Below are positions 1 through 9,200 of a stretch of 23,398 nt of DNA, one piece after another. Made by a program: the position numbers and the translations under genes. Origin of the DNA: a virus; IMG/VR virus record IMGVR_UViG_3300001683_000079, positions 1-23,398 of that record. One strand, 5' to 3'. The first letter of the stretch is position 1, and every line of letters starts with the position of its first letter. The notes under the pieces were generated by a model that worked only from the letters and a program-made list of their open reading frames with translations, was not told the DNA's origin and did not search any database.

Positions 1-2
1 GA

Positions 3-170
3 CACGACTCTCAAATAACCAAGTTGTTTAGTCGTATTGATGAAACTAATAAGTGTATTCAAAAGATTAATAATAGTATGTTACAAGTTAAATGGAGTGT
101 TTATGGTGCTATTGGTTTCTACATAGTTACTCAGATTGGAATTATAGAGGCATTTAGAATAGCAGTATGA
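3..170 (+). CDS. Small coiled-coil membrane protein, 5' end outside the window
   Basis: An open frame enters from the left edge and ends at TGA 168-170, giving 55 visible residues. The first 30 or so are polar and heptad-like (KLFSRIDETNKCIQKIN), followed by one hydrophobic segment (VYGAIGFYIVTQIGIIEAF) close to the C-terminus. The stop overlaps the ATG of the next gene as ATGA, which indicates translational coupling. Small proteins of this build, polar coil plus one membrane segment, are common beside phage holins, so a role in lysis or the membrane is plausible, but the family is not recognised. The true start is not visible. Confidence 0.6.
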   Translation, partial: HDSQITKLFSRIDETNKCIQKINNSMLQVKWSVYGAIGFYIVTQIGIIEAFRIAV

Positions 171-598
171 TAGCATTACTTACAAATGTTGCACCAATAC
201 TCTTAGGCTTTGTTGCTAAGTTATTTGCCTTAAAAAGTCAAGCAGCAGCAGAAAATCAGAAGCTGATGATACAATCACTACAAGTTCGTAATGATTCTAT
301 CAATCAAGCCAGAGATCGAGCAGATAAAGAAAGTCCTATGGCTGCATGGAATAGAAGAATTATAATTTTAGTGATCCTAGCTTTAGTTATATTTACACAA
401 GTAGCACCTGTATGGTTTGATGTTCCTACAGTCATACCTACAGTAGTAAAAGGTGCAAGTATATTAGGCTTTCAGTTAACACCTGATGTGGTAGAATATA
501 TAACTGTAGAAGGGATGTTGAAATTTGATGAAATATTCCAATGGGCAACAATGATAATCGAATTCTACTTTGGAGCACAACTAGCAAAAGGTAGGTAA
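167..598 (+). CDS. Holin-like membrane protein (3TM type)
   Basis: The 143-residue product has a hydrophobic N-terminus (about 1-22), a polar helical stretch rich in A, Q and R (24-60), a strong membrane segment at about 64-84 after WNRR, and a weaker amphipathic segment near 121-140 ending in a basic tail. This resembles the 3TM holins of gene transfer agents and marine phages, which open the inner membrane for lysis; that assignment rests on topology and family resemblance only. It overlaps the upstream gene by ATGA and is followed after two bases by the phosphoesterase gene, so it lies within the late operon. No endolysin is adjacent in the visible part. An unrelated structural membrane protein remains possible. 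Confidence 0.5.
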   Translation: MIALLTNVAPILLGFVAKLFALKSQAAAENQKLMIQSLQVRNDSINQARDRADKESPMAAWNRRIIILVILALVIFTQVAPVWFDVPTVIPTVVKGASILGFQLTPDVVEYITVEGMLKFDEIFQWATMIIEFYFGAQLAKGR

Positions 599-600
599 AC

Positions 601-1356
601 ATGAAAAGGGCGATTGTTATACCCGATCAGCATTTTCCGTTACATGATGAAAAAGCGGTTAAGGTTGTATTAAAGGCGATAGAATTTGTAAAACCAGAAA
701 TATTTATCAATTTAGGTGATGTTGGAGAGTGGGAATCTGTATCTGGTCATAAATATAAAAGAAGGAAACGACCACCATTAGAATATCAGCTTCCAGAAAT
801 AGATAAAGAAATTAAAGCAGTAAACAAACAGATAGACAGATTTGACAAGATTTTAGATAAGGTTAAATGTAAAGAACGACACATACTAGCTGGAAATCAC
901 GATGAATGGCTAGATGCGTTTGTAGAAGAGAATCCTTACCTAGATCAATACACATTTAGAAATGCGTGTAAATGGGATGAAAGAGGATATGAATATAGAT
1001 TTTGGAATGAAGTATTAACCATTGGTAAGTTATCTTTTGTACATGGTGCTTACGCAAGTGTAAACCATGCTAAGAAACATTTAGATGCTTATGGAACGAA
1101 TCTAATGTACGGACACGTTCATGATGTGGCACGACATTCTGCAACTAGATTATTAGATGGAAATATTAGTTCGTGGGCAATGGGTTGTTTAAAAGATATG
1201 TCGGCAGAAAACAACACATGGTTAAAAGGTAGATTACATAATTGGAATCATGCTTTTGGAATTGTAACTTTTTTTGATAATGGTAATTTTCAAGTAGAAG
1301 TTGTAGATATTGTAAAAGGAAGATGTTCTGTATGGGGAACAATAATTAAAGGATAG
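601..1356 (+). CDS. Calcineurin-like metallophosphoesterase
   Basis: The 251-residue protein carries the metallophosphoesterase metal-binding blocks in order: D9-x-H11 (PDQH), G39-D40 (LGDVGE), G98-N99-H100-D101-E102, H148 (FVHG) and G171-H172-x-H174 (GHVH). These bind two divalent metals and catalyse phosphoester hydrolysis. The substrate in a phage is unknown; family members act on phosphoproteins, nucleotides or nucleic-acid ends. The start is the ATG at 601, with AGGTAGGT just upstream. It sits between a holin-like gene and the tail adaptor gene, an unusual place for an enzyme, suggesting late expression or co-packaging (inference). All catalytic residues appear intact. Confidence 0.88.
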   Translation: MKRAIVIPDQHFPLHDEKAVKVVLKAIEFVKPEIFINLGDVGEWESVSGHKYKRRKRPPLEYQLPEIDKEIKAVNKQIDRFDKILDKVKCKERHILAGNHDEWLDAFVEENPYLDQYTFRNACKWDERGYEYRFWNEVLTIGKLSFVHGAYASVNHAKKHLDAYGTNLMYGHVHDVARHSATRLLDGNISSWAMGCLKDMSAENNTWLKGRLHNWNHAFGIVTFFDNGNFQVEVVDIVKGRCSVWGTIIKG

Positions 1357-1360
1357 GGAT

Positions 1361-2035
1361 ATGACATTTAGAGAACTAATTAATCAAGTATTAATAAGAC
1401 TAAGAGAAGATACAATAGCTTCTGATTGGTCTGGCGATATTAACGATAGTACAACTGTATCTGCATATCATAAAACAATAGGTGCGTTAGTTAATGATGC
1501 CAAACGAAGTATAGAAGGTTATCACGACTGGTTAAATCTTAGAGAATCAGTTGATATATCTACAGTTAATGGAACTAAAAATTATAACTTATCGTCTGGT
1601 CAAGAGATTAAGATTGTTGATGTAACAAACAACACTACAGGAATCCATTTAAGACAGGTAAGTAAGGTGTACATTAACACAGTAAAGTACCCTACAGACA
1701 CTACTGGCGACCCTCTATATTATGGATTTAATGGTAGTGATGCTTCTAATAATTTAAAGGTAGATTTATCACCAGTTCCAACAAAGGCTGAAACCATAAC
1801 ATTTGATATTATTAAGTACCAAGATGATTTAGCTACAGCTTCTACGGTATTAAAAGTTCCATCTAAGCCAGTTATACTTGGTACATGGGCTAGAGCAATA
1901 GCAGAGAGAGGTGAAGATGGTGGTACACAGTCTAGTATAATGGCTCAAGAATCTAGTGAGGCTCTTAAACAAGCTATTATGTTAGATAGTGGAAACACTC
2001 AATATGAATCAGATTGGTTTATCTCTTCTAGATAA
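1361..2035 (+). CDS. Head-tail adaptor-like protein (SU10-type)
   Basis: The 224-residue protein begins with a helical segment (MTFRELINQVLIRLRED), continues with AYHKTIGALVNDAKRSIEG and a central beta-rich part, and ends with a helical part (WARAIAERGEDGG). This order matches the adaptor proteins that sit under the portal in SU10-like podoviruses. No enzymatic motif is present. The gene stops at TAA 2033-2035, which shares its last base with the ATG of the nozzle-like gene (TAATG), so the two are coupled. Adaptor next to nozzle is the expected order in short-tailed phages. The assignment is by family resemblance and context. Confidence 0.6.
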   Translation: MTFRELINQVLIRLREDTIASDWSGDINDSTTVSAYHKTIGALVNDAKRSIEGYHDWLNLRESVDISTVNGTKNYNLSSGQEIKIVDVTNNTTGIHLRQVSKVYINTVKYPTDTTGDPLYYGFNGSDASNNLKVDLSPVPTKAETITFDIIKYQDDLATASTVLKVPSKPVILGTWARAIAERGEDGGTQSSIMAQESSEALKQAIMLDSGNTQYESDWFISSR

Positions 2036-3456
2036 TGGCTAAAGAAATTACATATCAACCATTATCCGATATAGGTCTTAATGGGTTAAATACACAAAGT
2101 AACCCTTCAACCTTAGACCATTCATGGCTGACTAAAGCAGAGAATATAGTTTTAAGAGAGTCTGGTCGTATTACTTTTAGAAAAGGTTTAAAACAGAAAG
2201 TTGCTCCTAATGTTGTACACCCAAATGGAGTAGCAATAGGTTCTATGATAGAACATAAAGAAGCTGATGGTACTAATAAGATATTCGCTAGTTATGGTAC
2301 ATCTATATATACAGTAGATTTTACTTCACCCGAAGATGCCTTTCCTAGTAGTGGTGCTGACGTCAAACACACAGTAGGAAGTTCAACAGGTGATTGGCAG
2401 TTTGTAAATTATAATAATAGATTAAACGCATTTCACGCCAGTATAGTTCCACAAAGATATGATGGTGCTTTAGGTTCTGGTTCTAAGTGGGCAGCTTATG
2501 ATAACGCACATAGACCATCCTCAGTAACATCAGGGGAATTTAAACCTAGTTGTGGTATGGGCTACTATGGTCGTATGTGGGTAGGTGGGGTTGCAGAAGA
2601 AAAGGATGTTGTTCACTACTCATCTCTATTAGATAGTGATGATTTTAGAACTACAGCAGAAAATGGTGCTTCAAATGGTGGTTCTATAGATTTAAAGACT
2701 GTATGGGGTACTGATGAAGTGGTGGCAATAGCACCTTATTTTGGTAAGTTAATTATTTTTGGTAAGAATAATATAGCAATCTATGATAGTCCAGATATTA
2801 TTGCAAATACAGTTCTCAACGAGGTTATAAGGGGTATTGGTCTAGTTTCAAGAGATAGTGTACAGGCTATTGGAGATGATTTGGTATTCTTATCTAATAC
2901 AGGATTACGCTCTCTTGCAAGAACAACAGAGAAAGACAAACTACCACTACAAGATTTATCTTTAAATATAAAAGATACATTAATTAGAAATATAGGTAAT
3001 AGCACGAATGTTAAGAGTGTCTATGTAGAGAATGAGGGTATATATATTATGTCTTTTGTTGCTAAAAACATTAACTATATATTTGATTTTAAACATAGAA
3101 CACCTAATGGTGCACCAAGAGTAACTACTTGGACTTTTGATAATGATAGAGAACCTGCAAGTCTAATTTATACAGAATTATATGGATTATTAGTAGGACA
3201 GAAAGATGGTTCAATTGCTGGATATGAGAAACATTATGATACTGATTTAGCAGGTGCATCTACTTATACAGATTTTTCTTATACTGCTGCATTTGAAACA
3301 GTATGGGTAAACTTAGGTGAATCTGTAGCAGCATCTCTATTAAAGAGATTGTTTATGGTTCTTGAAGGTGGCTCTGGTGCGACAATGGGTATCAACGACT
3401 TCTATAATTTTAAATCCAGTAACGACTGGCAATTCATTTATATGGGGTGCTTCTGA
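2035..3456 (+). CDS. Tail nozzle-like structural protein, main part of a frameshifted gene
   Basis: This 473-residue frame is rich in beta-strand, glycine and aromatic residues, with short repeats such as FGKNNIAIYD and YGLLVGQKDGS, as expected of the propeller-like nozzle or tail-hub proteins (P22 gp10-like) that follow the adaptor in podoviruses. It starts at the TAATG overlap. Its last residues are probably out of frame: the coding sense continues in the +1 frame up to TAA 3671-3673. Joining the frames near 3405-3412, for example within TTTTAAAT, gives a coherent protein of about 545 residues ending QGKIR. The frame change must lie between 3344 and 3455, because frame 2 has a stop at 3341-3343. 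It may be a sequence error, a real mutation or a programmed shift. Confidence 0.65.
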   Translation: MAKEITYQPLSDIGLNGLNTQSNPSTLDHSWLTKAENIVLRESGRITFRKGLKQKVAPNVVHPNGVAIGSMIEHKEADGTNKIFASYGTSIYTVDFTSPEDAFPSSGADVKHTVGSSTGDWQFVNYNNRLNAFHASIVPQRYDGALGSGSKWAAYDNAHRPSSVTSGEFKPSCGMGYYGRMWVGGVAEEKDVVHYSSLLDSDDFRTTAENGASNGGSIDLKTVWGTDEVVAIAPYFGKLIIFGKNNIAIYDSPDIIANTVLNEVIRGIGLVSRDSVQAIGDDLVFLSNTGLRSLARTTEKDKLPLQDLSLNIKDTLIRNIGNSTNVKSVYVENEGIYIMSFVAKNINYIFDFKHRTPNGAPRVTTWTFDNDREPASLIYTELYGLLVGQKDGSIAGYEKHYDTDLAGASTYTDFSYTAAFETVWVNLGESVAASLLKRLFMVLEGGSGATMGINDFYNFKSSNDWQFIYMGCF

Positions 3457-3673
3457 TTCTTTATATGGAGCGACAACAGTATCACATACACACGTTGCAG
3501 GAACACATCCAAATTCAGCGACTTATAAACCTATATTTGGATTAAGAGAATATAGGACACCACTTACAGGTAGTGCAAAGCACTTAAAACTAGCAGTAGA
3601 TATAGAGAGTAATGGATTTGATGCCTCTCTACAGAATTTAACAATTTTACATAAACAAGGGAAGATAAGATAA
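3362..3673 (+). CDS. C-terminal part of the nozzle-like protein, in the +1 frame
   Basis: The frame reads NPVTTGNSFIWGASDSLYG followed by a beta-rich tail ending in ILHKQGKIR. It has no credible start: the only nearby initiator is a TTG at 3362 without a Shine-Dalgarno site, and the first 18 or so codons look like the out-of-frame shadow of the upstream gene. It is therefore read as the missing C-terminal 80-90 residues of the nozzle-like protein rather than a gene of its own. Its stop overlaps the start of the fibre gene as TAATG, the same junction style as adaptor to nozzle, which supports the frame being translated. Confidence 0.55.
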   Translation: MKVALVRQWVSTTSIILNPVTTGNSFIWGASDSLYGATTVSHTHVAGTHPNSATYKPIFGLREYRTPLTGSAKHLKLAVDIESNGFDASLQNLTILHKQGKIR

Positions 3674-3924
3674 TGGCAGATTATACGATAGCAGGTTCTT
3701 GGAATTTAAAAGACGGTCTGGCTGACTCAGATGCAAACAAGATAATATCTGGAGATGACTTTCATACGGAGTTCACTACAGTACAGACTAGTGTGAACTC
3801 AAAGGCAGATATAGCTTCGCCTACTCTGACAGGTACACCACTAGCACCTACAGCATCAGTAAGCACAAATACAACACAGTTAGCTACAACAGCTTTTGTA
3901 AGAAACACTAACTGCTTATGCTGA
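3673..3924 (+). CDS. Tail fibre/collar protein, N-terminal part of a frameshifted gene
   Basis: The frame starts at the TAATG overlap (MADYTIAGSW) and contains the fibre motif SPTLTGTPLAPTAS and then TQLATTAFVRN, the classic repeat and linker of phage tail fibres. It runs out of frame after ATTAFVRNT and stops at 3922-3924. In the +1 frame the sequence continues as TAYADSAAVVTALGG. Frame 2 has a stop at 3899-3901, so the shift falls within the 20 bases 3902-3921. The complete product would have about 196 residues and end with a collar-like domain. Confidence 0.7.
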   Translation: MADYTIAGSWNLKDGLADSDANKIISGDDFHTEFTTVQTSVNSKADIASPTLTGTPLAPTASVSTNTTQLATTAFVRNTNCLC

Positions 3925-4264
3925 TTCGGCAGCAGTAGTTACAGCATTAGGTGGAACGACTTGGGTATCTATTGGAGCAGGTAGGGTACTGGTAGGATTG
4001 GATTCTGGTGATACTGACTTTGATGTTATATCGGAAACAGGTGGTGCTAAAACTGGTTCTCATACACTTACTGTTGATGAGATGCCTGCTCACACTCACA
4101 CTTATGGTAAATCAACCACTACTGAGAATATGAGTATTCACGATATTAGTGGACTTAGGGGTGCTGCTACTACAGCCACAAGTTCAACAGGTGGTGGTTC
4201 AGCACACACGCACCCAATAGTACAACCGTACTTAGTAGTTTATTTTTGGAAACGCACAGTTTAA
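3902..4264 (+). CDS. Tail fibre/collar protein, C-terminal part in the +1 frame
   Basis: Reading from the frame-change zone gives TAYADSAAVVTALGGTTW, then VGLDSGDTDFDVISETGGAK, then LTVDEMPAHTHTYG and a His/Gly/Ser-rich segment ending AHTHPIVQPYLVVYFWKRTV. The pattern of D-x-G-G-x-x, MPAHTHT and a terminal QPYxVVYxWKR is typical of phage tail-collar and microcystin-dependent-protein-like receptor tips, where clustered histidines may bind metal along the trimer axis. A separate start at ATG 3998 exists, but no Shine-Dalgarno site precedes it. It is more likely the second part of the fibre gene starting at 3673. Confidence 0.65.
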   Translation, partial: ETLTAYADSAAVVTALGGTTWVSIGAGRVLVGLDSGDTDFDVISETGGAKTGSHTLTVDEMPAHTHTYGKSTTTENMSIHDISGLRGAATTATSSTGGGSAHTHPIVQPYLVVYFWKRTV

Positions 4265-4279
4265 TTAGGAGATAGAGAT

Positions 4280-5140
4280 ATGCCATATCAAGACATGAGG
4301 GTAGGAAGCAAAAGACCTGCTTCTGCTTTTAAAGAACCAGCAACAAAAGTAACCCCTAGAGGTGGTGGTAGCATCAACTTAGGCTCTCTTCTAGGTGGTT
4401 TATTTGGTGGTGGTGGTAAAAATGTAGATTACGCTAAACAAGACTTTGAAAGACAAAAAGAATTAATGGACAAGATGTACGGAATGAGTGCACCATATAG
4501 CACTTATGGTGTTACTGGAAGTAATGTTGTAGACCAAGAAGGTAAAACAATTAAACAAACTTTATCTCCAGAGTTACAAGCACAGTATGATGCGTTATTA
4601 AAACGCTCTGGATTAACTGCTGATAGAGTTGCTCAAATGTCTGGTAGTCCACAAGAGTTACAAAATTATATATACAATCAACAACAATCATTACTACAAC
4701 CATCTCAAGACCAAGCTAGAGCACAGCTAGATGAACAACAAATAGCTAGAGGTATGCTGGGTTCTACAGGTGGTGCTTCTCAAAGAGGTGGACTTGAAAC
4801 AAGTATTGGTATGCAAAATCAACAAGCACTAGCTAATGCTTTGGCACAATCACAAGGAATACTAGATGCAGAGAGAGGTAGACAATCAATGGATGTGTCT
4901 AACGCTTTAACTATGGCTGGACAACCTAATGCTATGTTAGGTGCTGGTGGTCAATATGCTGCTGGTGGAGCAATTGGAAATATTGAGGGTGTAAGTTTAA
5001 CATCTTCTAATATCGCCAATCAACTAGCAGTTAGAGATGGAACACGAAAGAAAGGTCTTTGGGATATGTTGGGTATGAGTAGTGGTGGTGGTAGTGGTGG
5101 ACTATTTGGTGATACTTTTAGTAGTCTATTTAACAGATAA
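4280..5140 (+). CDS. Gly/Gln-rich internal virion (ejection) protein
   Basis: The 286-residue protein has a glycine-rich N-terminal patch (LGGLFGGGGK, about 38-48), a long Gln- and Ala-rich helical centre (about 105-205) and a Gly-rich C-terminus. No enzymatic motif is visible. AGGAG lies 8 bases before the ATG. This composition, and the position between the tail-fibre gene and two further internal-type proteins, fits the small ejection proteins that podoviruses carry inside the capsid and deliver into the host envelope. The call is from composition and gene order, not from a recognised domain. Confidence 0.5.
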   Translation: MPYQDMRVGSKRPASAFKEPATKVTPRGGGSINLGSLLGGLFGGGGKNVDYAKQDFERQKELMDKMYGMSAPYSTYGVTGSNVVDQEGKTIKQTLSPELQAQYDALLKRSGLTADRVAQMSGSPQELQNYIYNQQQSLLQPSQDQARAQLDEQQIARGMLGSTGGASQRGGLETSIGMQNQQALANALAQSQGILDAERGRQSMDVSNALTMAGQPNAMLGAGGQYAAGGAIGNIEGVSLTSSNIANQLAVRDGTRKKGLWDMLGMSSGGGSGGLFGDTFSSLFNR

Positions 5141-5149
5141 GGAGATAAG

Positions 5150-6214
5150 ATGGGTTTATTAAGTAATAAATATGATGTAGAACAAGGCATAAATGATGCT
5201 ATGACAAGTACAGCTTTGTCTTTTGGTCAATTAGCCTCTCCTAGATTTGCACCAATGACAGCCAGTACAGCACTACAAGGTGATATGGCTGGTAGAGGTT
5301 TAGGTATGATGGTAGGTGGACAAGACCCTAGAATAACTAAACAAAATACTGTTGATGAGATTATGAAAAAACATCCAGACCCTTCAACACCAGAGGAATT
5401 GGAAGCAGTAGCTAATGACTTACAAGCAGCAGGTCTTATGGACTTAGCAGTTGAAATTAGAGCAGTGGCTAATGAAACTAAGAAAGCAGATGCAGCAACA
5501 ACAAAAGCTAATGCTCCTAGTGCAGATTTGTTTAAGAATTTAAGTAGTGCTTTATCTACTCAAGTATTAACTACAAAGTTTATGGATAACTATTTTAGAT
5601 ATGCAAAGGATGAGGATTTATCAATAAAATATGACAGAGATACAAGTTCTTATGATACTTATACTGCATATAAAGATGGTAAAAAATCACATCGAGAGGA
5701 CTTAGAGAACTTGTTTACTCAATGGGCAAATTCTAAAAAACATGATGGTACGAATAAAGACGAACTAGCCACTTTAATGAATGATGATGCAGCAATGACT
5801 GCCGATTTCATAAAATGGATAGGTCATCATGGTAATGTAGAACTGTCTGAATATATGCAGGGTGCAATGATGGGTGGTACTACAGGTGGTGAAGATGGTG
5901 GTCTTGGAGAAATTGAAGGCTATGTAGCAAAAGTAGATGAAGATGACCATATGGTGATTACAGCGAGAGCAGAAATTGCTGAGTGGACTATTAAAGATGT
6001 TAATAAAAGGTTGGGCTTGTTAGATAAAATAGAAAATAAAGACCCACTTCAAACTATGCGATGGGAACTATTGAAAGAAAGAAAAGCACAATTAGAGAAA
6101 GAAGGAAAAGAAACTAACCAAGCTAATGATGCTGAATCAGCTACTATAGCTGCTGGTGCAACCCAATACACACCAGAGATGGCTGAACAATTTACAGCAT
6201 GGTATATGCAATAA
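5150..6214 (+). CDS. Internal virion protein B-like
   Basis: The 354-residue protein begins MGLLSNKYDVEQG, has a Met/Gly-rich stretch (GRGLGMMVGGQDPRITKQ), and then a helical region containing a KKHPDPSTPEELEAVANDLQ segment that closely resembles internal virion proteins of marine podoviruses. Residues from about 115 on are polar and helical, with an acidic Gly-rich spacer near 240. AAGGAG precedes the ATG. The gene is one base upstream of the giant internal protein gene, and this order of small, medium and giant proteins mirrors the internal core cassette of T7-like phages. The role would be forming the ejection channel (inference). Confidence 0.55.
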   Translation: MGLLSNKYDVEQGINDAMTSTALSFGQLASPRFAPMTASTALQGDMAGRGLGMMVGGQDPRITKQNTVDEIMKKHPDPSTPEELEAVANDLQAAGLMDLAVEIRAVANETKKADAATTKANAPSADLFKNLSSALSTQVLTTKFMDNYFRYAKDEDLSIKYDRDTSSYDTYTAYKDGKKSHREDLENLFTQWANSKKHDGTNKDELATLMNDDAAMTADFIKWIGHHGNVELSEYMQGAMMGGTTGGEDGGLGEIEGYVAKVDEDDHMVITARAEIAEWTIKDVNKRLGLLDKIENKDPLQTMRWELLKERKAQLEKEGKETNQANDAESATIAAGATQYTPEMAEQFTAWYMQ

Positions 6215-6215
6215 T

Positions 6216-9200
6216 ATGTCTAGCACTTATATAGATGGTATTGGTTTTGTAGCTATTTCTTCGTATAAAAGTCCAGAAGAAAGAGATACAACACTTGATT
6301 ACTATAGAAATATAGCACCTAAATATCAACAGATTGGTGGATTTAAAGAAGGCTTTAATGATACACAATCTATAATTTTTAGAGCATGGGAAAATCTTTT
6401 TAAGACTGAAGATGAAGAAAAGAATACTTGGTTTAAAGAAGAGATAGCAGAGTGGGGTCAAATGGTAGGCTATACAGATTCACAGGCTTTACAACAATAT
6501 CATAGAGAACTTGAAAAACTAAGACCTTTAACAGAAGTAGAAGAAGCTGATAAAGAAGCTAATTTTATGACTATGCAACAATTTGAATCGGATATGTATG
6601 ATGCTTATGATAATGAAGATGGCGACATATCTGAAGTTCAAAGAAAATATGGATATGATGAAGAAGAACTTGGTATCTTAAATGGTTTGGCTGCATTTGC
6701 AAAATTAGCTTGGCAATCCCCAACCTATATGGCTGGTTCTGTATTTGGTATGGTTGCAAAAGACCCAGAGTTATTATTGTTAGGTTTATTAAGAATACCA
6801 GCATTAGCTGCTCAAGGTACAACTAGGGCAGTTCAACTTGCAAGTTTAGCTATGAGAGTACAACCTAAATATGTACAAACTATGTCTAAAGCTATACAAG
6901 GGCAAAGAGGTAGAGCAGTTATTGGAAGGGGTGTTGAGGGTGCTACCTATGGTGGTGTCTATGAAGCCTTACATGACTTAACTTTTAAAGGGCATATTAA
7001 AAAAGAAAATGTAGAAAGAGGACTTGCTTTAGGTAGCTTACTAGGTTCTGCTTTTGGTGGATTATCTAAAAACATTGGAAGAGAAAGTTGGTTAATAAAT
7101 AGACAGACATCTTTAAATGCTGAAAAAAATATATCACAACTTAAATATTCATTACAAGACCCTAATCTAAAGTGGACAAAAGCAGAGGGAATTGGTGGTG
7201 AAGGTGTACTAAGCTGGGAAAAAGGTTGGCAACAGAAATTAGAAAATATTAAACTTGAGAATAAAGGGTTTAAATATAACCCAAAAACTAAGCGATATGA
7301 AGAGCCTGTAGTAGAGGATGCGCCAGTTAGAGATGCAACTGGTGAGGTTGTTGACCCTAATATTGATAATATAAATCCAGAGTTTAATCCAAACAGACCT
7401 CCTAAAGCACAAATGCCAAAGGGATTAGATAATGCTACAAAAGCAAAGTTCTGGAAAGGTAGGTTACAAGGATTAGTTGACCATGAAAGTGGTGTTAAAG
7501 GCACTATTTATAATCAATTTATTAAGGACATGACTGATGCTGGTATGTCAATTGAAAAAGCATATGCTAAACTTTCTGATAATATAGATAAAAAAATACT
7601 TGTTGCCCAAAAGAAATTATTACTTGAAAAAAATAAAGATGGGTCAGCAAAATACACTAAAGCAGAGGCTGGTGCAATTGCTGTAAAAGAAGCAGCAAGA
7701 GAATTAGAAGCTAGAAATCCAGAGTTATTAAAGGCAGAGGGAGTTCCTTATAATAAAACCACATCAAAAAAATGGGGAACACAAAGAGAACAAGTCCTAG
7801 CTGATGATTTAATTGGTGCAGGTGAAGTATTAAAAGATGCTGGTTCTTTTTCACATATATTTAAAAATGTTTTCAAAGATTTACCAAAAGCCACACCCAA
7901 ACAATTAGTTAAAGCAGGTGTAATTGGTGGAGTTACTGGACTTATTATTGCAGATGAAGATAAAGCATGGGGTGGTTTATTAGGTCTTACTGCTGGTTTG
8001 TTAGTTAGAGGTAATATAAAGGGCATTAATGTTAGTCAAGCTAAGATTAGATTAAGAATGTATAAAGTGGCTAGTGAAGGTGAGGGTTTAATGAAAACTC
8101 TACAGATGGAAGCTGGTAAAACTGTAAATATTCTTCATCAAGTTTTAAAAGGAAAACATCCAGATATAAGTTCTTTAGATTTTTTATCTTATGTTGAAAA
8201 TTTTAGTAAAAAAAGTAAAGTAATAGATGGAATAGAATATGGCATTAAAGGTAGGAATAAATTATCTGCCGAAGCACAAGATGCTATTCGTGCTTATAGA
8301 GATTTAATGAAAAACTTTGAAAAGGTTGCTAAAGATGTGGGTATTTTTGCAGACAGACAATTTATTAATGACTATGTAACACACATTTTTAGAAATAAAA
8401 AACAGACACCAGACTCAATTGAAGCATTTGTTAGAAGGCTTAAAAACTCTAAAAATGGTTCTAAGTTAGATGATGTGTCAACATTTAGTAATCCTAGAAG
8501 GCTTATTGAAGATATAAAAGTATTGGCTAAAACCCATCCAGACCTTGAAACTGATGTGTTTAAGATATTAGATGCTTATACAAGGTCAATGTCTAAAGCT
8601 ATTGCTGGTAAAAATATCACTAGACAATTAGAACGAACTGCTATATTAGATGGGAAAAATCCAATTAGTGTTATTATAAATCCTAATGAGTTTAATCGTA
8701 GGATTGAGATTAATGATGTAGGTAGCGTAGGATTAAAAGAATATGCAACTGATGTGCTTGGCTATCAAGTAAGTAATCATCCAGCACTTAAAGGTAAGTT
8801 AATACATCCATTAATTAAAAAGTCTTTAGATGATTTTTATGCACCAGAGATAGGTACTGAGGGTATCTTAAATAAAATTATACTTGTGAATAATGCAATG
8901 AAACGATTGGCTGTTTCTTTTTCTTTGTTTCACATGCAATCTTTAGTTTTCTCTGGTATTTATGCTGGTATTGGTGGTGAGTTATTAACATCGGCAGGTC
9001 GAGCAAGAATGAAAATGGTTAATAAAATAGTAAAAGGTCAATGGGAAGGTCATGGATTAGACGCAAAAGGCAAACCAATTCTTAAAAAGAATGTTCATGG
9101 TAGAGAGGCAGAGGGTGAGTTATTAGGTGCATCTATACTTAAAGAGATGGCTGAAGAGGGTGTAGAAATAGGCGTTAAGGCTAGTGAATATGTAGATGCT

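Noticed and set aside
3673-4264. Diversity-generating retroelement target in the tail-fibre gene
   Set aside because: No reverse transcriptase, template repeat or second copy of the fibre end is present in the window.
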